Assembly (NCBI GenBank): GCA_016748015.1
Contig: JAAOMT010000523.1
Location: forward strand, 281,354 to 345,353
Direction: 5' to 3'
Length of the DNA stretch: 64,000 bases
DNA from: Geosiphon pyriformis
Taxonomy: Eukaryota > Glomeromycota > Glomeromycetes > Archaeosporales > Geosiphonaceae
Numbering within the stretch: the stretch's first letter is position 1; each line of letters opens with the position of its first letter. Below, in pieces: positions 11,251-23,654 of the stretch. A program made the translations under genes and the position numbers. A model generated the notes under the pieces. That model saw only the letters and a list, made by a program, of their open reading frames with translations. It was not told where the DNA came from and searched no databases.

Positions 11251-13260
11251 AGAGTAAATTTTGTTTACCAAGTCTTTTAATAATACTATTTAAATTTCTA
11301 AAATCAAAATAAACTTAATTAAAAACAATCTAGTTTTTTTAATATTATTTTTAACTTTAAAATTACATATTTATTATAAAACAACTATATAATTATATAT
11401 TGTTTTACTTAAAAAACATGCTTTGACAATACTTAAATTATTATTATTTATATTACTAAATTTAATCTTAGCTTTAAAATTAACAAAGTTTTAAGAAACA
11501 TTAAACATAATAAATAAATTTTTTTCAATTTTGTAATTTTTGTGCATATTTTTAAATACAAAAAAAATACCAAAGCAATTAAAAAACTAATAAGTTTAAT
11601 AATAAATTTTACTAGAACAGCCAAACTTAATATTTGAGATTTTAAGAAGTTAACTTAGATTTAATGGCAAGATTAACAGTAAAAACAACCAAAAAAATAG
11701 CAAAAAAAAATCAAAAAAACAAAAACTATAATATAAAATTTGTTATTAATAACAAAAAACATAAAAAACAACTTAGAAAAAAGAGAAAAGAACACTTTAT
11801 AGTCAATAGACAAATAGTTTAAACTTTAATATTTGTAGTAATAGTAATAATCAAAAGTTTTCTATTAGATACAATATTTATATAAAACACTAGTTTTTGT
11901 TATAACAAGTTTCAAATTTTTTTAGACTTAAAAATAACAATAACAAAATATTAATAATGATAAAAATCCGAAAAATAAGAAATAAAACAAATATGACCAC
12001 CAATCTAAGAAATCATATTACTAATTTTAAAGACAATATAACCAAAAAAATTAACTAATTTGGCTTTAAAAAAATTTTTTAAGATAATAATCTCTTTTTA
12101 ATTAAAAAAAAAAATCCAAACACTGTTTTTTTTAACCAGTACAGATTAATTACTAAGAAGAATAACAGCAAAAAAAAAGTCCTTAAAATTAACAACAGTA
12201 TATTGTTACAAACCAATAGGCTTTAATTTAACAGAAGTAATAACACCAAAAATACCAAGAGCATTTTTTATGTTTTCAAAGAATATACTAAGAAATATAT
12301 TATAGAACACAATAAAGATAGAAAAAAACCAAAAGCCATCACAAAAAATTTTGCAATTTTAAACATAGTTAAAAAAAGAGAACCATTAATAAAAACTTTA
12401 AGAACAGTAATTAAAAAAGTCTTAAAAACAAAATTTACATAAAACAATTTAATATTATCTTTGAAAACTAATTTAAGTTTAACAAAATCAGACAACAGAT
12501 AAACAAAAAATAACTAAAACCAATTTAATTTTAAAAATATTACCAAATACCAAAATAAAAATTATTTATTTAGAGAATTTTTAATAACTAAAAATAGTTT
12601 CTTAAACAGTATTAGAAAACAAAAAAAAATTGATTCAATTTCCATTTGATTAGCCCAATCTTTAAAATTAAGTAACTCAATAATTTGTTAAAAAATATTA
12701 TATTTGACAATATAATTAATAGTTAATCTTGGCTTATTATAGAAAATATGCTATTGTTATTATTACTTATATTAGAAAAAAAGCTGGTTGCTGTTAAAGA
12801 TATTTTATTCAAAATTTTATTTAGAATTACAAAGAAATTTAATATAATAATAATAATAATAATAATAAATATAAGCAACTGCTGCTGTTTTTTTGATTTC
12901 TTAGCTTTTTTGACTATTAGTAAAATAGTAATAGTAATATTGATAATAAAAACAAAAAAGATCAGCTTGTTAACTAATCTGTTGTTAAAAACTTTAAAAC
13001 TTTTAGAAAAGATAGAAACAATATTAGAATTAATATAAGTGTGTTTTTTAAAAAAAACTTTAATTGAAAAAAAACCATTGACTAAAAGTAAGAAAAATAC
13101 TTCAAAAGTCATTAAAAACAGTTTTTTATTATTAATATTTAAAAAAAATATTACCAAAATATTTTGTTTAGTTGCTTTAATAATAAAAAGATTTTTTTTA
13201 TTAAAATTTTATTAGTTACTATAAAAAAAATATTGTTTGAAACTTTTTTACTCTTTGTTT
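11250..13260 (-). pseudogene. LINE H, ORF1 remnant
   Basis: Decayed first ORF of the second LINE family, read on the minus strand. The segment 12723-13157 aligns with ORF1 of LINE G (FKVFNNRLVNKLIFF against PKVFNNRPVNKLVFF), and 12268-12495 aligns with its next block (KDNIKLFYVNF against KDNIKLFCMEF). Extreme A/T shift and (AAT)n expansions at 12845-12872 accompany the decay. The 3' limit is uncertain. Confidence 0.72.
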
Positions 13261-14450
13261 TAATTATGATCATAAAAATAGAAAAAAAAAAGAGTTTTTA
13301 ATTATTAAGTTTTATACTTTAAGAAAAACTTTAAAAATTTTTTTAAAATTAAAAAACTTAAAATTAATTAACAATTTTTTTAAATAAAAGTTATTATATA
13401 TTTAAAAAAAATTTATAAAAAAAATTGAATAATAATTACTTAAAATACTTATTTTGAATATTTTTTAATATAATAAAATATATATTGTATTAACAAAATT
13501 AAATTAGTAATAATATATTAATTACAAAAACAACAAAAAACAAAACAAATAAAAAATTTAATAATTTTTAAAAAAAAAATTTAATAAAAATAATAATAAT
13601 AATAATAATATATAAAATAAAAAAATTATTATTTATAGTCAAAACAAAATCAAGCATTAGAATTAGAATTAACATTATAAAATTGATAAAAATATTAAAA
13701 ACCAAAAAAATTAATATTTATTTTTATAAAAAGAAAAACAAACTTTAAATTAAAAATAATATTTTAAAAAACATTAAAAAAATATTGTTTTTTAGTATTT
13801 TTAAAAAATTGATTTTAAATTTGTTGAAAATTTTTTTTTGGTTTTTTGTTATTTAAACAAACAATTAAATTATAATTTAAAGTTTTAAAACTTTTGATAA
13901 TAATAATATTATTATTAAAATTACTTTTAATATATTATTTTAAAAATTTAAATAAAAAAAACTTTTATTATAAGCTAAAATTTATTTAATATTTAAAAAA
14001 AATTTTATGTTTATATTATTTAAAAACATTTTAACAAAATATTTTTATAATTATTTTAATAATATATTATTTTTAAATAAATTTTTATAATCTACTTTTA
14101 TCTTTATTATAAGTAATAAAAATGTTTTTAACCAATTTTATTATTTTATTTTTAATCAATTTATTTTTTTAATTATATTATATTAAATTTTACAACACAT
14201 ATGTAAATTTCAATAATTTTAAAATAAAGATTCAGTTGTTAAATTAGTTTTTTTAAACTATTAATTATAATATTTTAATTCAATTTTATAAAATAAAAAA
14301 CTTATTTTTATTAAATATTAACAAAATATTATTAGTAACAATTTGTTGATTTTTGGTTTTTAAAAAAGTTATTTAAAAATTAACACTAATTATTATTTTT
14401 GTTAGCTAGAATAGTTTTAACATGATTGTGTACTTTCTCAATTATATATA
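13261..14450. other. AT-rich stretch
   Basis: Near-pure A/T with a short (AAT)n at 13585-13612. No protein homology is visible. It ends abruptly near 14450, where composition changes to that of the gene island. Confidence 0.6.
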
Positions 14451-14991
14451 CCTGTTTTTTTCTTTCTCAATCTTCAGATTTAATGCGAATCACACTAAAT
14501 TGTGTTATAATTTTTGATATTCCAAGGGGTTTGCTTAGCCCATAGAAAGATTAGAAAGCGTTAATTCGAGGTCGGGAAAGTTCATATTTCACTTATTATA
14601 TTGCTAACATATTACGTTTCTTAGAATCTCGTCAGCCACCCAGTGTTCCCATAAAAACCCAATGCGAAGGATCTATTAGGGGATCTATTTTTAAAAATTA
14701 ATTTGCTGATTAATACTATGAATAACAATTCATTTAAATGTCTAGGAATACAATTGAGTTACATTTCTAACAAAGAATTTCCGGAATAAATTTAATATCA
14801 ATTAATCCATTTCTTGGACGTGCTTTAAAATTAGTTAGTAAATATCGAAATCACCTGAAGCTTAAATTCGAAGTTATATATAAATGAATATCAAACGCCA
14901 AACAAAATCACACCCAGATAAACCATAAGGAGAAGTGTACATTTTTGAGTGGCAGAAAGATAACATCTTGATTCTATCGAGTCACAGAACA
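14451..14991. other. Unassigned flank downstream of the STRAP-like gene
   Basis: Moderate-GC sequence that begins at the edge of the AT-rich tract. I see no open frame of length, no tRNA-like fold and no match to the repeats. Part of it is expected to be 3' UTR of the minus-strand gene at 14992. Confidence 0.4.
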
Positions 14992-16598
14992 TTATTCTGC
15001 GGGTATTCCATTCACATCATTTTCCTTTTCATCTTTTGATGCTTTGCTCTGCCAAAGACCATAACTCTTTCCCGGTGTAGTCTATATTGCGGAGTAATAT
15101 GATCCAAATTGATAAAATTGCAAAAGAGAATAATATTGAAGACATAAAATTTTCTTGGTTTTTCTATTTTACATACCTGCCACAATCTTATGGTACCATC
15201 CTCTGCACACCGATTAAAATGAATCAAAGAATTGATAATCAAGAAAGAAGTTTGAGACAGCTGAGCGGATAGAGTTTAAAAAATTAGTTCAATAAGTTAA
15301 ATTACCTGAACCCGTGGCATAAATCTCACCATCAGGGCTATAACTGACAGTGTGAATTGGACCGTGATGCCCTTTGTATACCTCTTTAAATTCAAAGATC
15401 AATTAATAAATGATGAAAAAGAGCACTCATTACAGCAAAGCTTGCCACCTACCGAGTTCTTTTCCACTCTCGAAATCGTAAATTCGTACCCATAAATCAT
15501 GACTTCCACCGGCAACAAAACGCTTGTGGTCAGGGTGTAAAGAAACTGATGAAACATCATATGCCGTTGCGATGGATTTCGAGAGTTGATAGCTAATTCA
15601 TCAATTGAATTCAAGTATTATTTAGATTTTCATATGAATAACATTCCTTTTGTCTTACGTCGATGCATCCAAAAAATATACAGTTTTGCCGGCTGTGCAA
15701 GTAATATATTTCCCATCTGCCGAAAGTTCCATACTTGTAATGGAATGTTCTGTCTTAAAACTATTAACTTGACTAAAATTGCGAAGGTCCCAAATACTAA
15801 GGGTGAATTCAATTCATGGGTTAAAAGCTATTTATGGATAATGTAAAAAATATGAACATAAAATCCCTTTATTGTAGCTCACCGGATCTCTTTATCATCA
15901 CCAGCACTTAAGACTACATTCCTTTCACCGTCCCAAATTACACTTTTGATTGTAGATTCATGGCCCTCTGCTTCTGACACAACCTCCTCAGGTTTATTCA
16001 AATCATATATTCTCAATTTTTTCTCTTGACCCCCTGATACAATGCGTGTTCCATCATCTGAAATGTCAGCCGAACGCACAATGTGTGCATGAGTAAAGGA
16101 ATGAAGAACATCTCCGGTGTAAGTATCCCATACTTTACTGCAATTGCCAAAAGAAGATGATTGAAAATTGAATTAGCAAAACCTGTTTAAAGTCTCACAT
16201 TAAAAGATGTGGTAAGAAAATTGCAAGCGAGAGTAAAGTACCCACGCGGTAAAATCTGCAGAAGCTGTAACGGCTTTAGATGCTTCCTTGCTCAGCTTTG
16301 CGCTCCAAACGGCTCCTTTATGTCCCGTAAAAGTACCTATCCAATCTCCAGTTGGACCATCTCTCAACATTGGATTGCCATCTAAATAAAGAACAGTAAG
16401 ATTAAATAAGTTGCATTAAAAGTACGAAACGTCAAGAGGGTGCAAAAATTAAGGTCATATACCTTTGCAAGCGCTTATCAAATAATATGTCCCATCAGTT
16501 ATGGGTGAAAACTGTAAATGAACAACGGGTCGGGTGTGACCTGAGCATGTCAATGGAATAACTCTTGAAGGATTTGTGTTCGGAGGCTGTGTTGTCAT
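14992..16598 (-). CDS. STRAP-like WD40 repeat protein
   Basis: Serine-threonine kinase receptor-associated protein (STRAP/UNRIP) homologue. In animals this WD40 propeller binds the SMN complex and TGF-beta receptor signalling components. Eight exons are inferred: 16463-16598, 16246-16381, 15883-16137, 15659-15796, 15453-15592, 15306-15383, 15177-15202 and 14992-15081, all GT-AG. They sum to 999 nt (332 residues; human STRAP is about 350). The N-terminus carries the family signature [12 protein letters not shown]; later blocks are [37 protein letters not shown] and [10 protein letters not shown]. The chosen ATG directly precedes that signature. It is transcribed away from THG1 across a 1.4 kb AT-rich gap. 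Confidence 0.92.
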
Positions 16599-17370
16599 TT
16601 TTAGAATTTGAGTATCTCGAAGATGATTAAGATTTGAAAATTTAGAGCGAAAATAAATAAATTGGACAAGCCAAAGGGTAAAAGATGAGGAATTGCCTTA
16701 ACCCTTCAACCGCACCAAGAATGTTTTGTAGTTTAAGAATTTGACCGGATTGTCACTTTTTTTGATGACGTATTATTAATAATGTGAGATTTAATGGTAA
16801 TTGGAAAATCTCTGAGAAACTCTAATTTTCTCGGATACCCTGAGATTATCAAATATTAAAAAATGGTTATATATATACATGAAAAAATAGTATAAATTCA
16901 CTTTTATTTGAAATATGTCGAATTAATAATCTATTTTATGAGACCATTAAGTATATGTTTACAAAATTTACGAAAATATTTTAAAATTTAATGTCAACCA
17001 ATATTTATCAATTATAAAAATAAATAAAATAAAATAAAAATATGTATTAAAAAGACTATTTTTATTTTCAATGTTATAAAATATTACAAAAAATTTTGTG
17101 ATAATTACAAAATATTAAAATTAAACTATGAATAAATATAAACTTAAAAAAATCAAACTATTTTATTATTCAAAATATCAACCAAATATTAATAATTTAT
17201 TGTTTTTGCCAATAATGATATAAAATATCAAATTTTTTTAAATATATGCATATTTAATAAACATTAATAAAAATATATATAATTAAAATAAATTATTTTT
17301 TTATAATTTAATATTTTGTATTTTATGTAATAAAAAATTACAACCAAAATTATATTTCAATTAATATTTA

Positions 17371-17442
<72 letters not shown>

Positions 17443-18004
17443 TATTATTATTATTATTATTATTACTATTATTACTATTATTATTATTGTTATTATTATT
17501 ATTATTACTATTATTATTATGCTTTATAAATATTATTATTTATATTGAAAATTTTAATAATTTTTGTTAAACAGCAGTTTATTTTAAAATAATAATAATA
17601 ACTTGTACTTTGATTTTTAAGGTTAAAAAAAAGAAAGTTAATTGCTGAAGGTAGACATTATTTTTATTTCAACTTATTTTTTATTTTTTGGTTAAAAAGG
17701 TTGGTTTTATAGAAAATTATTATTTTTTATGATTGATTTTCTTAGAAAAATAAAATGAAACAATTTAATATTATGATCACTTCGTCTGATTTTGTTGCCA
17801 TATCTCATTTGTTATTTGTTAATAAACAAAGATCATAACCTTTTAAAAAGAATTCCAGAAATAACAAATTGGGTGGAATTATTGAATCACATGTACTTTA
17901 GGCCTGCTATAATATTCCAGACTCTAAATGAGTCAAGGAAAATAAAATTGGAACTTTTATTTAGATCAATCCTCATTTTAAGAGGAAATAGAGTGAAATC
18001 GACG
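16599..18004. other. Divergent intergenic region between STRAP-like and THG1
   Basis: About 1.4 kb between two divergently transcribed genes. The first about 250 bp have gene-island composition and should contain the STRAP-like promoter. The middle is AT-rich and holds the (TTA)n tract. The last 110 bp before the THG1 start are an in-frame open extension of that gene. No defined promoter motif can be named. Confidence 0.6.
17371..17520. repeat. (TTA)n microsatellite
   Basis: About 150 bp of TTA repeats with a few ACT and GTT interruptions, between the two divergent promoters. The interruptions suggest an old tract. Trinucleotide TTA/AAT runs also occur at 12845, 13585 and 27238, always in AT-rich DNA. 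Confidence 0.95.
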
Positions 18005-19253
18005 ATGGCAAATTCGAAATTCGAATATGTCAAGTCATTTGAGAAGGATGAATCATTGCTTCCCAATACTTGGCTGGTGGTTCGACTGGACGGACGCAGT
18101 TTTCACAAGTAAAGAACATTAGATACTTCAATTCGAATTATAACCTTGAATTCAAAAATGTAATAATTGCATATTACAGGTTTTCTATCGCACATCATTT
18201 CGAGAAACCAAATGACTCACGTGCCTTGCAACTGATGAATAAATGTGCTATGGCAGTTATGGATGAGGTTCATGACATTGTGATAGGATATGGGGAAAGT
18301 GATGAATTTAGGTAATGAGACAACAAATCTTTAACGAATGTTACGTGTTATTTTTTGTTTAAAGTGTAATTTTTTCATTGAAAAAGTCTCGTTTTGAAGA
18401 AAAATTCCAGTTTGTATAATCGACGGGAATCGTAAGTTCGGAGTGATCAAACCATTAGGTTTTTATCTTTTTAATTTAAAAATTTTTATCATTTACCGCA
18501 TTTTCCACCTCATAAAGAAAAATTCTCACTACGATTGTAAGCCTCTTTTCATCGAATTACGTATACCATTGGAAAAGTTATTTTCCCAATCAAGAACTGA
18601 AGTATCCGCCATCGTTTGATGGGAGAATTATTTTATATCCCGCTGACCAAAATTTAAAAGATTATCTCAGTTGGAGACAAGCTGACTGTATATTTCATAT
18701 TCATTTTCAATTCCTACTATAGAATTCATCTTAACCATTCTTATATACTAGGCCATATCAACAATTTATATAACACATGTTTCTGGGCGTTGGTGCATTC
18801 GGGAAAGACGGAGCAAGAAGCCGAGAATACACTCAAGGTAAAACTTTCAAAGCTTGATCTTAATACATATGAGGATGGGAGCGTTGAAGACATTATCTTA
18901 ATTGTGTTCTTTGAATCCTAATTTTTTTTTAAAAAAAAAAAAAAGGGAACAGTTTCGGCCGGTAAAAACGAGCTCCTTTTTTCACAATTTGGTATTAACT
19001 ATAACGATTTGCCAAAAATGTACCGAAAAGGATCGATTTTAATTAGAAAAGAGGTATTTAAGGCTGTTTCTCGATTATTTGATAAAAAAATTCGTTGATT
19101 CCACTATATTTTCGATAGGTCGCAACAATAAAGACAAACACCGAGGGACAAGAAATTATGCGACAGAAGAAGATTATCTCCATCATCCATGAAGATGTCA
19201 TTAAAGAGAAATTTTGGAAAGATCATGCAGAATTGGAAGTCTTGTTGAGATGA
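18005..19253 (+). CDS. THG1: tRNA-His guanylyltransferase
   Basis: Adds the G-1 nucleotide to the 5' end of tRNA-His, an essential identity element for histidyl-tRNA synthetase. Seven exons are inferred: 18005-18108, 18180-18311, 18387-18431, 18518-18687, 18752-18837, 18946-19053 and 19119-19253, giving 780 nt (259 residues). The start [13 protein letters not shown] matches the yeast enzyme's start. Catalytic metal-ligand blocks are RLDGRSFH (near residue 29) and GYGESDEFS. Later blocks are [29 protein letters not shown] and YRKGSIL. The upstream sequence stays open in frame with an earlier ATG at 17891, so a longer isoform is possible. Its stop lies 71 bp from the convergent SNAPIN-like gene. 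Confidence 0.95.
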
Positions 19254-19324
19254 GATTATTAAAATACGTTTGAATCAAAAGTAGAGACAAAATTTTACCA
19301 TATACCAAAAGCGGTAGATTTTGC

Positions 19325-20236
19325 TTAGATAGGGTGGTCTCCTATCATGGGATCCAGATCTTGATTCGATGTTTCTTGGGCTTTTGCAGCAGATTGTAAC
19401 TCAATTTCAGATCTTTTTCTATTTTTTTCTTTCAACTTACTTGATTTTTCTTTTTCTTTATCTTTTCCCTTTTCTTTTTTCTTTTTACGTGAACTCTTAA
19501 GAACGATCGTCTGCATCTCTGGAGTAGCCACCACTTTGGCGGCCAAAACAGTCTGATCAAAATTTTGTTCCCGTAGTTGAATTTTTGCCACTTGGGCTAG
19601 CTGTTGATCCTTGATTGATTTTAGCAATGCGACGCGACGTTTAAGTTGCTTTGAACGTGATAACATCAACAACATCGTGCTACGTATGTATTGTAATTTC
19701 ACGGTGTATTCAGGGATCCGAGAAAACTTTGAGTGCGCGCATTTTTCCAGATTCAAGTGTGAGAGTGGATTTGTGTGAAAGGCCATATTTCCATTTTTAA
19801 TATAAGTTAACGGAGACACTCCATCAAACTCACTGTCTGTGCAATAAATTCATAACCGTCTTGATTCTCTATGGAACTGCCTGTAGTTTGAATTTCATCT
19901 AACAAACGGCACTGTTTTTCCCTAAGACGAATACTGTATGTTATTAAAGTCAAAAAAATTATATATATATCAAAAAGGAAAAAGGTAAACAACTGACTCA
20001 AAAGTCCTGAGCTCCTCCTCTACTTGTTTCAGAATAGGCGTCCATTGTTCTAAAAAACCTTCGGATAATAGAGGGATAGCTGCCTTGAAATCTTGGGCAT
20101 CAAGATTTTTAGAATTTTCTATATTATTCAACTCGGAATCTAACAAGTCCAAAGGGGAAGACTCAATTTGGTTAGGAGGCGTGAGATTATTGGTTGGTGA
20201 CTGTAGAAACGTTTCAGGAGAATTATCTTGTAACAT
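19325..20236 (-). CDS. SNAPIN-like coiled-coil protein (probable BLOC-1/BORC subunit)
   Basis: Three exons are inferred (19998-20236, 19834-19933, 19325-19726), giving 741 nt (246 residues). Residues about 55-110 contain a helical segment, EGFLEQWTPILKQVEEELR, then RLREKQCRLLDEI. Exon 3 opens with IPEYTVKLQYIRSTMLLM and a run of basic heptads. This two-helix arrangement resembles SNAPIN (BLOC-1 subunit 7), which acts in endolysosome positioning. The C-terminal third is a Lys/Glu-rich tail that SNAPIN lacks. Without the exon 2-3 junction (donor GTGAGT, acceptor CAAAG) the frame would stop early. Another small coiled-coil trafficking or kinetochore subunit remains possible. Confidence 0.5.
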
Positions 20237-20395
20237 TGAGAGGAAAAGATATAAAGCTACCAGTTAAAAACAGTGTTCTATTCTGCTGTACTTTAATGCC
20301 TCTGCATATCTGATCTCAGATTATAAGATACATAAGTAACAAATACACCAGTTAGCATCCTTAAGAATATCCCTTAATAAGTGGATTTTAAAATA

Positions 20396-21502
20396 ATGAA
20401 TACTAATAAAGAAACTTATGCACGAGAAATATTGTCAAAAGATACTAAACCTGTTGCGCTCTTCTGGGCTAACAAATACAAAAATGAGGCTGCAAAGAAC
20501 TGGTAAAATTAGTCAATTGCTGATGGTTAACGTCATCATTTTCATGATAATTGATATTTTGGGTTTTTCCAAAGGGATCTATTCTACAAAAGAAATAAAA
20601 CTAATTTTTTCAAGGATCGCCATTGGATTGGTCGGGAGTTCGAAGAATTAAGTTATTCTAAACAATTGGGTAATTCCGAGGCTGACTCGAAAAATTCCGA
20701 AAGCCAGAAGGTGACAAATAATTCATTCCAGCTGTTGGTTGAGTGATGGTTATTAATTCTATATTTTTTTGGGTCAAATAAAGACTTTACTGGAATTGGG
20801 CTGTGGCGTTGGGAATTTCTTGTTTCCAATGCTAGATGCCAATCCTTTACTTTTCATATATGGATGTGATTTTTCAAAACGAGCCATCGAGTTTGTACAG
20901 GTAGTTAAATTAGGACCTTGCAGAATACGTTAAATATTTTTCCTAAAATCTTCAAAATTTTATTCTTTTTTAGAATCACGAAAAATACACGGAGTCTAGA
21001 TGTCACGCATTTGTTGCCGATCTTACGAAAGACTCCTTAACACAGTTCATATATCCAGAGACTATTGATCTCATTTCCGCAATATTTGTCATATCCGCTA
21101 TACCACCAGAAGAGCATTCAAAAATGTTAGAAAATATAAAGGAGGTATGAGCTTAATATCCATTAGTTCACTTGACGGGTGATTATGTTTCGGTGACATC
21201 TGAACATTTATAATTAGGTGATGAAACCTGGGGCAATAGTTTGCTTTCGCGACTATGCAATTTATGATGAGGCGCAAATAAGGTTCTCAAAGGATGGAAA
21301 TCACAAATTAGACGAAAATCTCTATGTGCGACAGGATGGAACCATGTCCTATTTTTTTTCAGTGGAATATTTGACGCGTCTCTTCGAAACACATGGGTTT
21401 AAGACGCTTCATGCTGAGTATGTGGAGAGGGAAACTACCAATAGAGCAAAAGAAATGACAGTGGATAGATTGTTCTTGCAAGCTAAATTTGCAAAACTTT
21501 AG
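20396..21502 (+). CDS. METTL2/TRM140-type tRNA 3-methylcytidine methyltransferase
   Basis: SAM-dependent methyltransferase of the METTL2/6/8 family, which makes m3C32 in the anticodon loop of certain tRNAs. Five exons are inferred: 20396-20502, 20575-20710, 20784-20900, 20974-21144 and 21218-21502, giving 816 nt (271 residues). Motif [15 protein letters not shown] begins near residue 83; [24 protein letters not shown] and [16 protein letters not shown] follow. The C-terminus holds [10 protein letters not shown] and the conserved [12 protein letters not shown]. The N-terminal [12 protein letters not shown] block is typical of the family. It has no actin-binding fusion as in yeast Abp140. It is divergent from the SNAPIN-like gene (159 bp apart) and converges on the RSA3-like gene. 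Confidence 0.92.
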
Positions 21503-21615
21503 GATGTGCGTTTAAAAAGATAAACTAACTTTTCGATTGAATCCACGCGTTAAGAAACCTTCACTCCTTTGAGAATTCCTCAAAATATTCCAGAATTCCA
21601 TGGTTAACACCTACC

Positions 21616-22324
21616 TCAGCTACACTTTCTTTGCTGGAAAGATAACAACGCTAACTCTTTCTCGACATCCGAAAAAACTTTGATATTTGATTCCAAGGAA
21701 TCAATTAGAATTTCTAAACGATTTGTATCAAAGTTCTCTTTCTATGAAAGAAATAAAAGATAAATTATCTCCTTTTACATGGGATTTTATGTTAATAGAA
21801 AAATAATTACTTTACGAATTTTATCCAAGTCCTCGCCAAAGGCAGCTGTAAGTTGTTCCAAATAATAACTTTTGAAATTCTTGGCCGCTTCTGGCCTTTC
21901 TAATAATGGAATAGGTTCCGGATCTTCTTGATAATGTGCTTGAGGAGGTTTTATATTTGCAATTTCCAAATCTTCTGGTCCAGTTTCTGTCAAATTTTGA
22001 TCCTCCTCTTCTGAGGGATAATTATCCTCATTTTGAATTGAATCGGTTTCATCCTGGTCATTTTCACTATTATCATTTTCGTCATGCTCCGCGAATAATT
22101 TGTTTTCTTTAGAAACCTCATCATCTTCGCCGGAATCTCTTGAGTCTAGAGAGTTTGGGCCATCTTCTTCCATTGGATCCATATTTTCAATTTCCTCCCA
22201 AGATCCGAAAGTTTCCTATTGATGATGATAAATGATAAATGATGACCAAATAAAAAGAAAAAAATCTAATCGAGATTAGGACCTTTTCATCTTCCATGAA
22301 TTTGGGGAAATTTTTTTCTTCCAT
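21616..22324 (-). CDS. Ribosome assembly protein 3-like (RSA3 C-terminal domain)
   Basis: Three exons are inferred: 22283-22324 (14 codons), 21811-22215 and 21616-21741, giving 573 nt (190 residues). The N-terminal two thirds are an acidic, Asp/Glu/Ser/Asn-rich disordered region. The conserved part is near the C-terminus: YYLEQLTAAFGEDLDKIRK, then ENFDTNRLEILIDSLES. This pattern fits the Rsa3 domain of nucleolar 60S subunit assembly factors. The first exon is short and has donor GTCCTA, so it is the least certain part; an ATG within exon 2 (MDPMEED) could also serve. Its stop is 113 bp from the convergent methyltransferase gene. Confidence 0.62.
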
Positions 22325-23654
22325 TGAAAATAAAATTCCTGTGATGCTTGCAGAAAATGTGACTGGATAGTAGATTCCTATTTTAAAATGGGAAAAATGC
22401 TTTTGATTATGGGATTCTAGTAAGGGCTAGTAATAGATGTATAGTTTAAATAATTAATTGTTTACTTTGGTTAGAAATAGCTTTAAAAAACAATTTATTT
22501 TCGAATGCAAAGCAATTTAAATTCTTAAAAAACAGACCTACTGAAAATTTTTGCCTATTAATAAAAATACTTATCGATCAAACGCATATCAAGTTTAAAA
22601 TCGGGACAATAAATAACTAAATAAATAAATACACACACCTCCTTTTTTTTCTCCCATTTGTTTATCCGCACACTCTTTCCTTTTTCCCGAACTGACTTCC
22701 CAAAATTCAATGTAAAACTTAATTAATCATAAACATTTTATTGAATAATATAAAAACTATTTTGTCATTTAATAAATATTATTGTTAAAATAATTTTTTT
22801 ACAAAAAGTATAAATCTTATGTTTACAACCAGAGCAAATAAAAAGCAACTATTATTTCTGCTATTATCACCAAAAACGCAACAACTAAAAATGTTTTTTT
22901 AATAATAAAACAATTAAACAACATATTTTAAAGAGCTTTAACTATTTTTTAACCAGTTTTTTTACCAAATTATGTTTTAAGATGTGTTTTTAATTAATTA
23001 ATCAAAAATATTACTTATTTTACATTTTTTAACATAATTAAAAAGTTATTATTAGTTGTTAAACTTTTTTTTACCAAATTTTATTTAATACTTTTTTAAA
23101 AATTAAATTAAATTATTTAAAAAGTGTGTTTTGGTTTTGTTAGCTTTAAATTTTAAAAACAATATTATTAAAATTAAGTTAAGTTATTTTTTTATCTTAT
23201 TTTAAATAAATTTTTTTTTGCTATTTGTTCTATTTTATAAAATATTTTTTAAAACATTAAAATTTGTTAATTTATAAAAATATATTATTATTTATTTTAT
23301 TATTTATTAATTATTTTGGTTATGTTATTTATAAAATTAATAAGATATTAAACCAAATTTATAATTAAATTTGATTAATTTTTCAGTTTTTTTAAACTTT
23401 TATTGTTAATAAATATGTAATTATATAATAATTAAAACTTAAAAACTTTTAATAATAAATTATTAAACCTAATATTTTAAAAAAAATTAATTATTAATAT
23501 TATTATAAATATTAAAATTTTTTTAATTTTAATAAAGCATAATATTAAACCAAATTAATTTAATTTAATTAATTAATTTTATTTTATATGTTTAAGTTAT
23601 TAATTTATTATATTATTTGTAATTATTTTGTAAAATTTAATAAAAATTTAAATT
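22325..23654. other. Intergenic, grading into AT-rich DNA
   Basis: The first about 400 bp have gene-island composition and should hold the promoter of the RSA3-like gene. From about 22740 it is AT-rich without recognisable frames. No RNA gene was seen. Confidence 0.5.

Noticed and set aside
4603-14450. Mitochondrial DNA insert, because of extreme A/T
   Set aside because: Readable LINE and gag remnants explain the sequence; no mitochondrial gene or rRNA was recognised.
14451-14991. Possible tRNA or 5S gene in the gene-island flank
   Set aside because: No cloverleaf, A/B box pair or 5S-like sequence could be found by eye.
18364-18431. A 25-bp intron in THG1 with an exon from 18364
   Set aside because: Taking the exon as 18387-18431 gives [16 protein letters not shown] with a normal-length intron and better family agreement.
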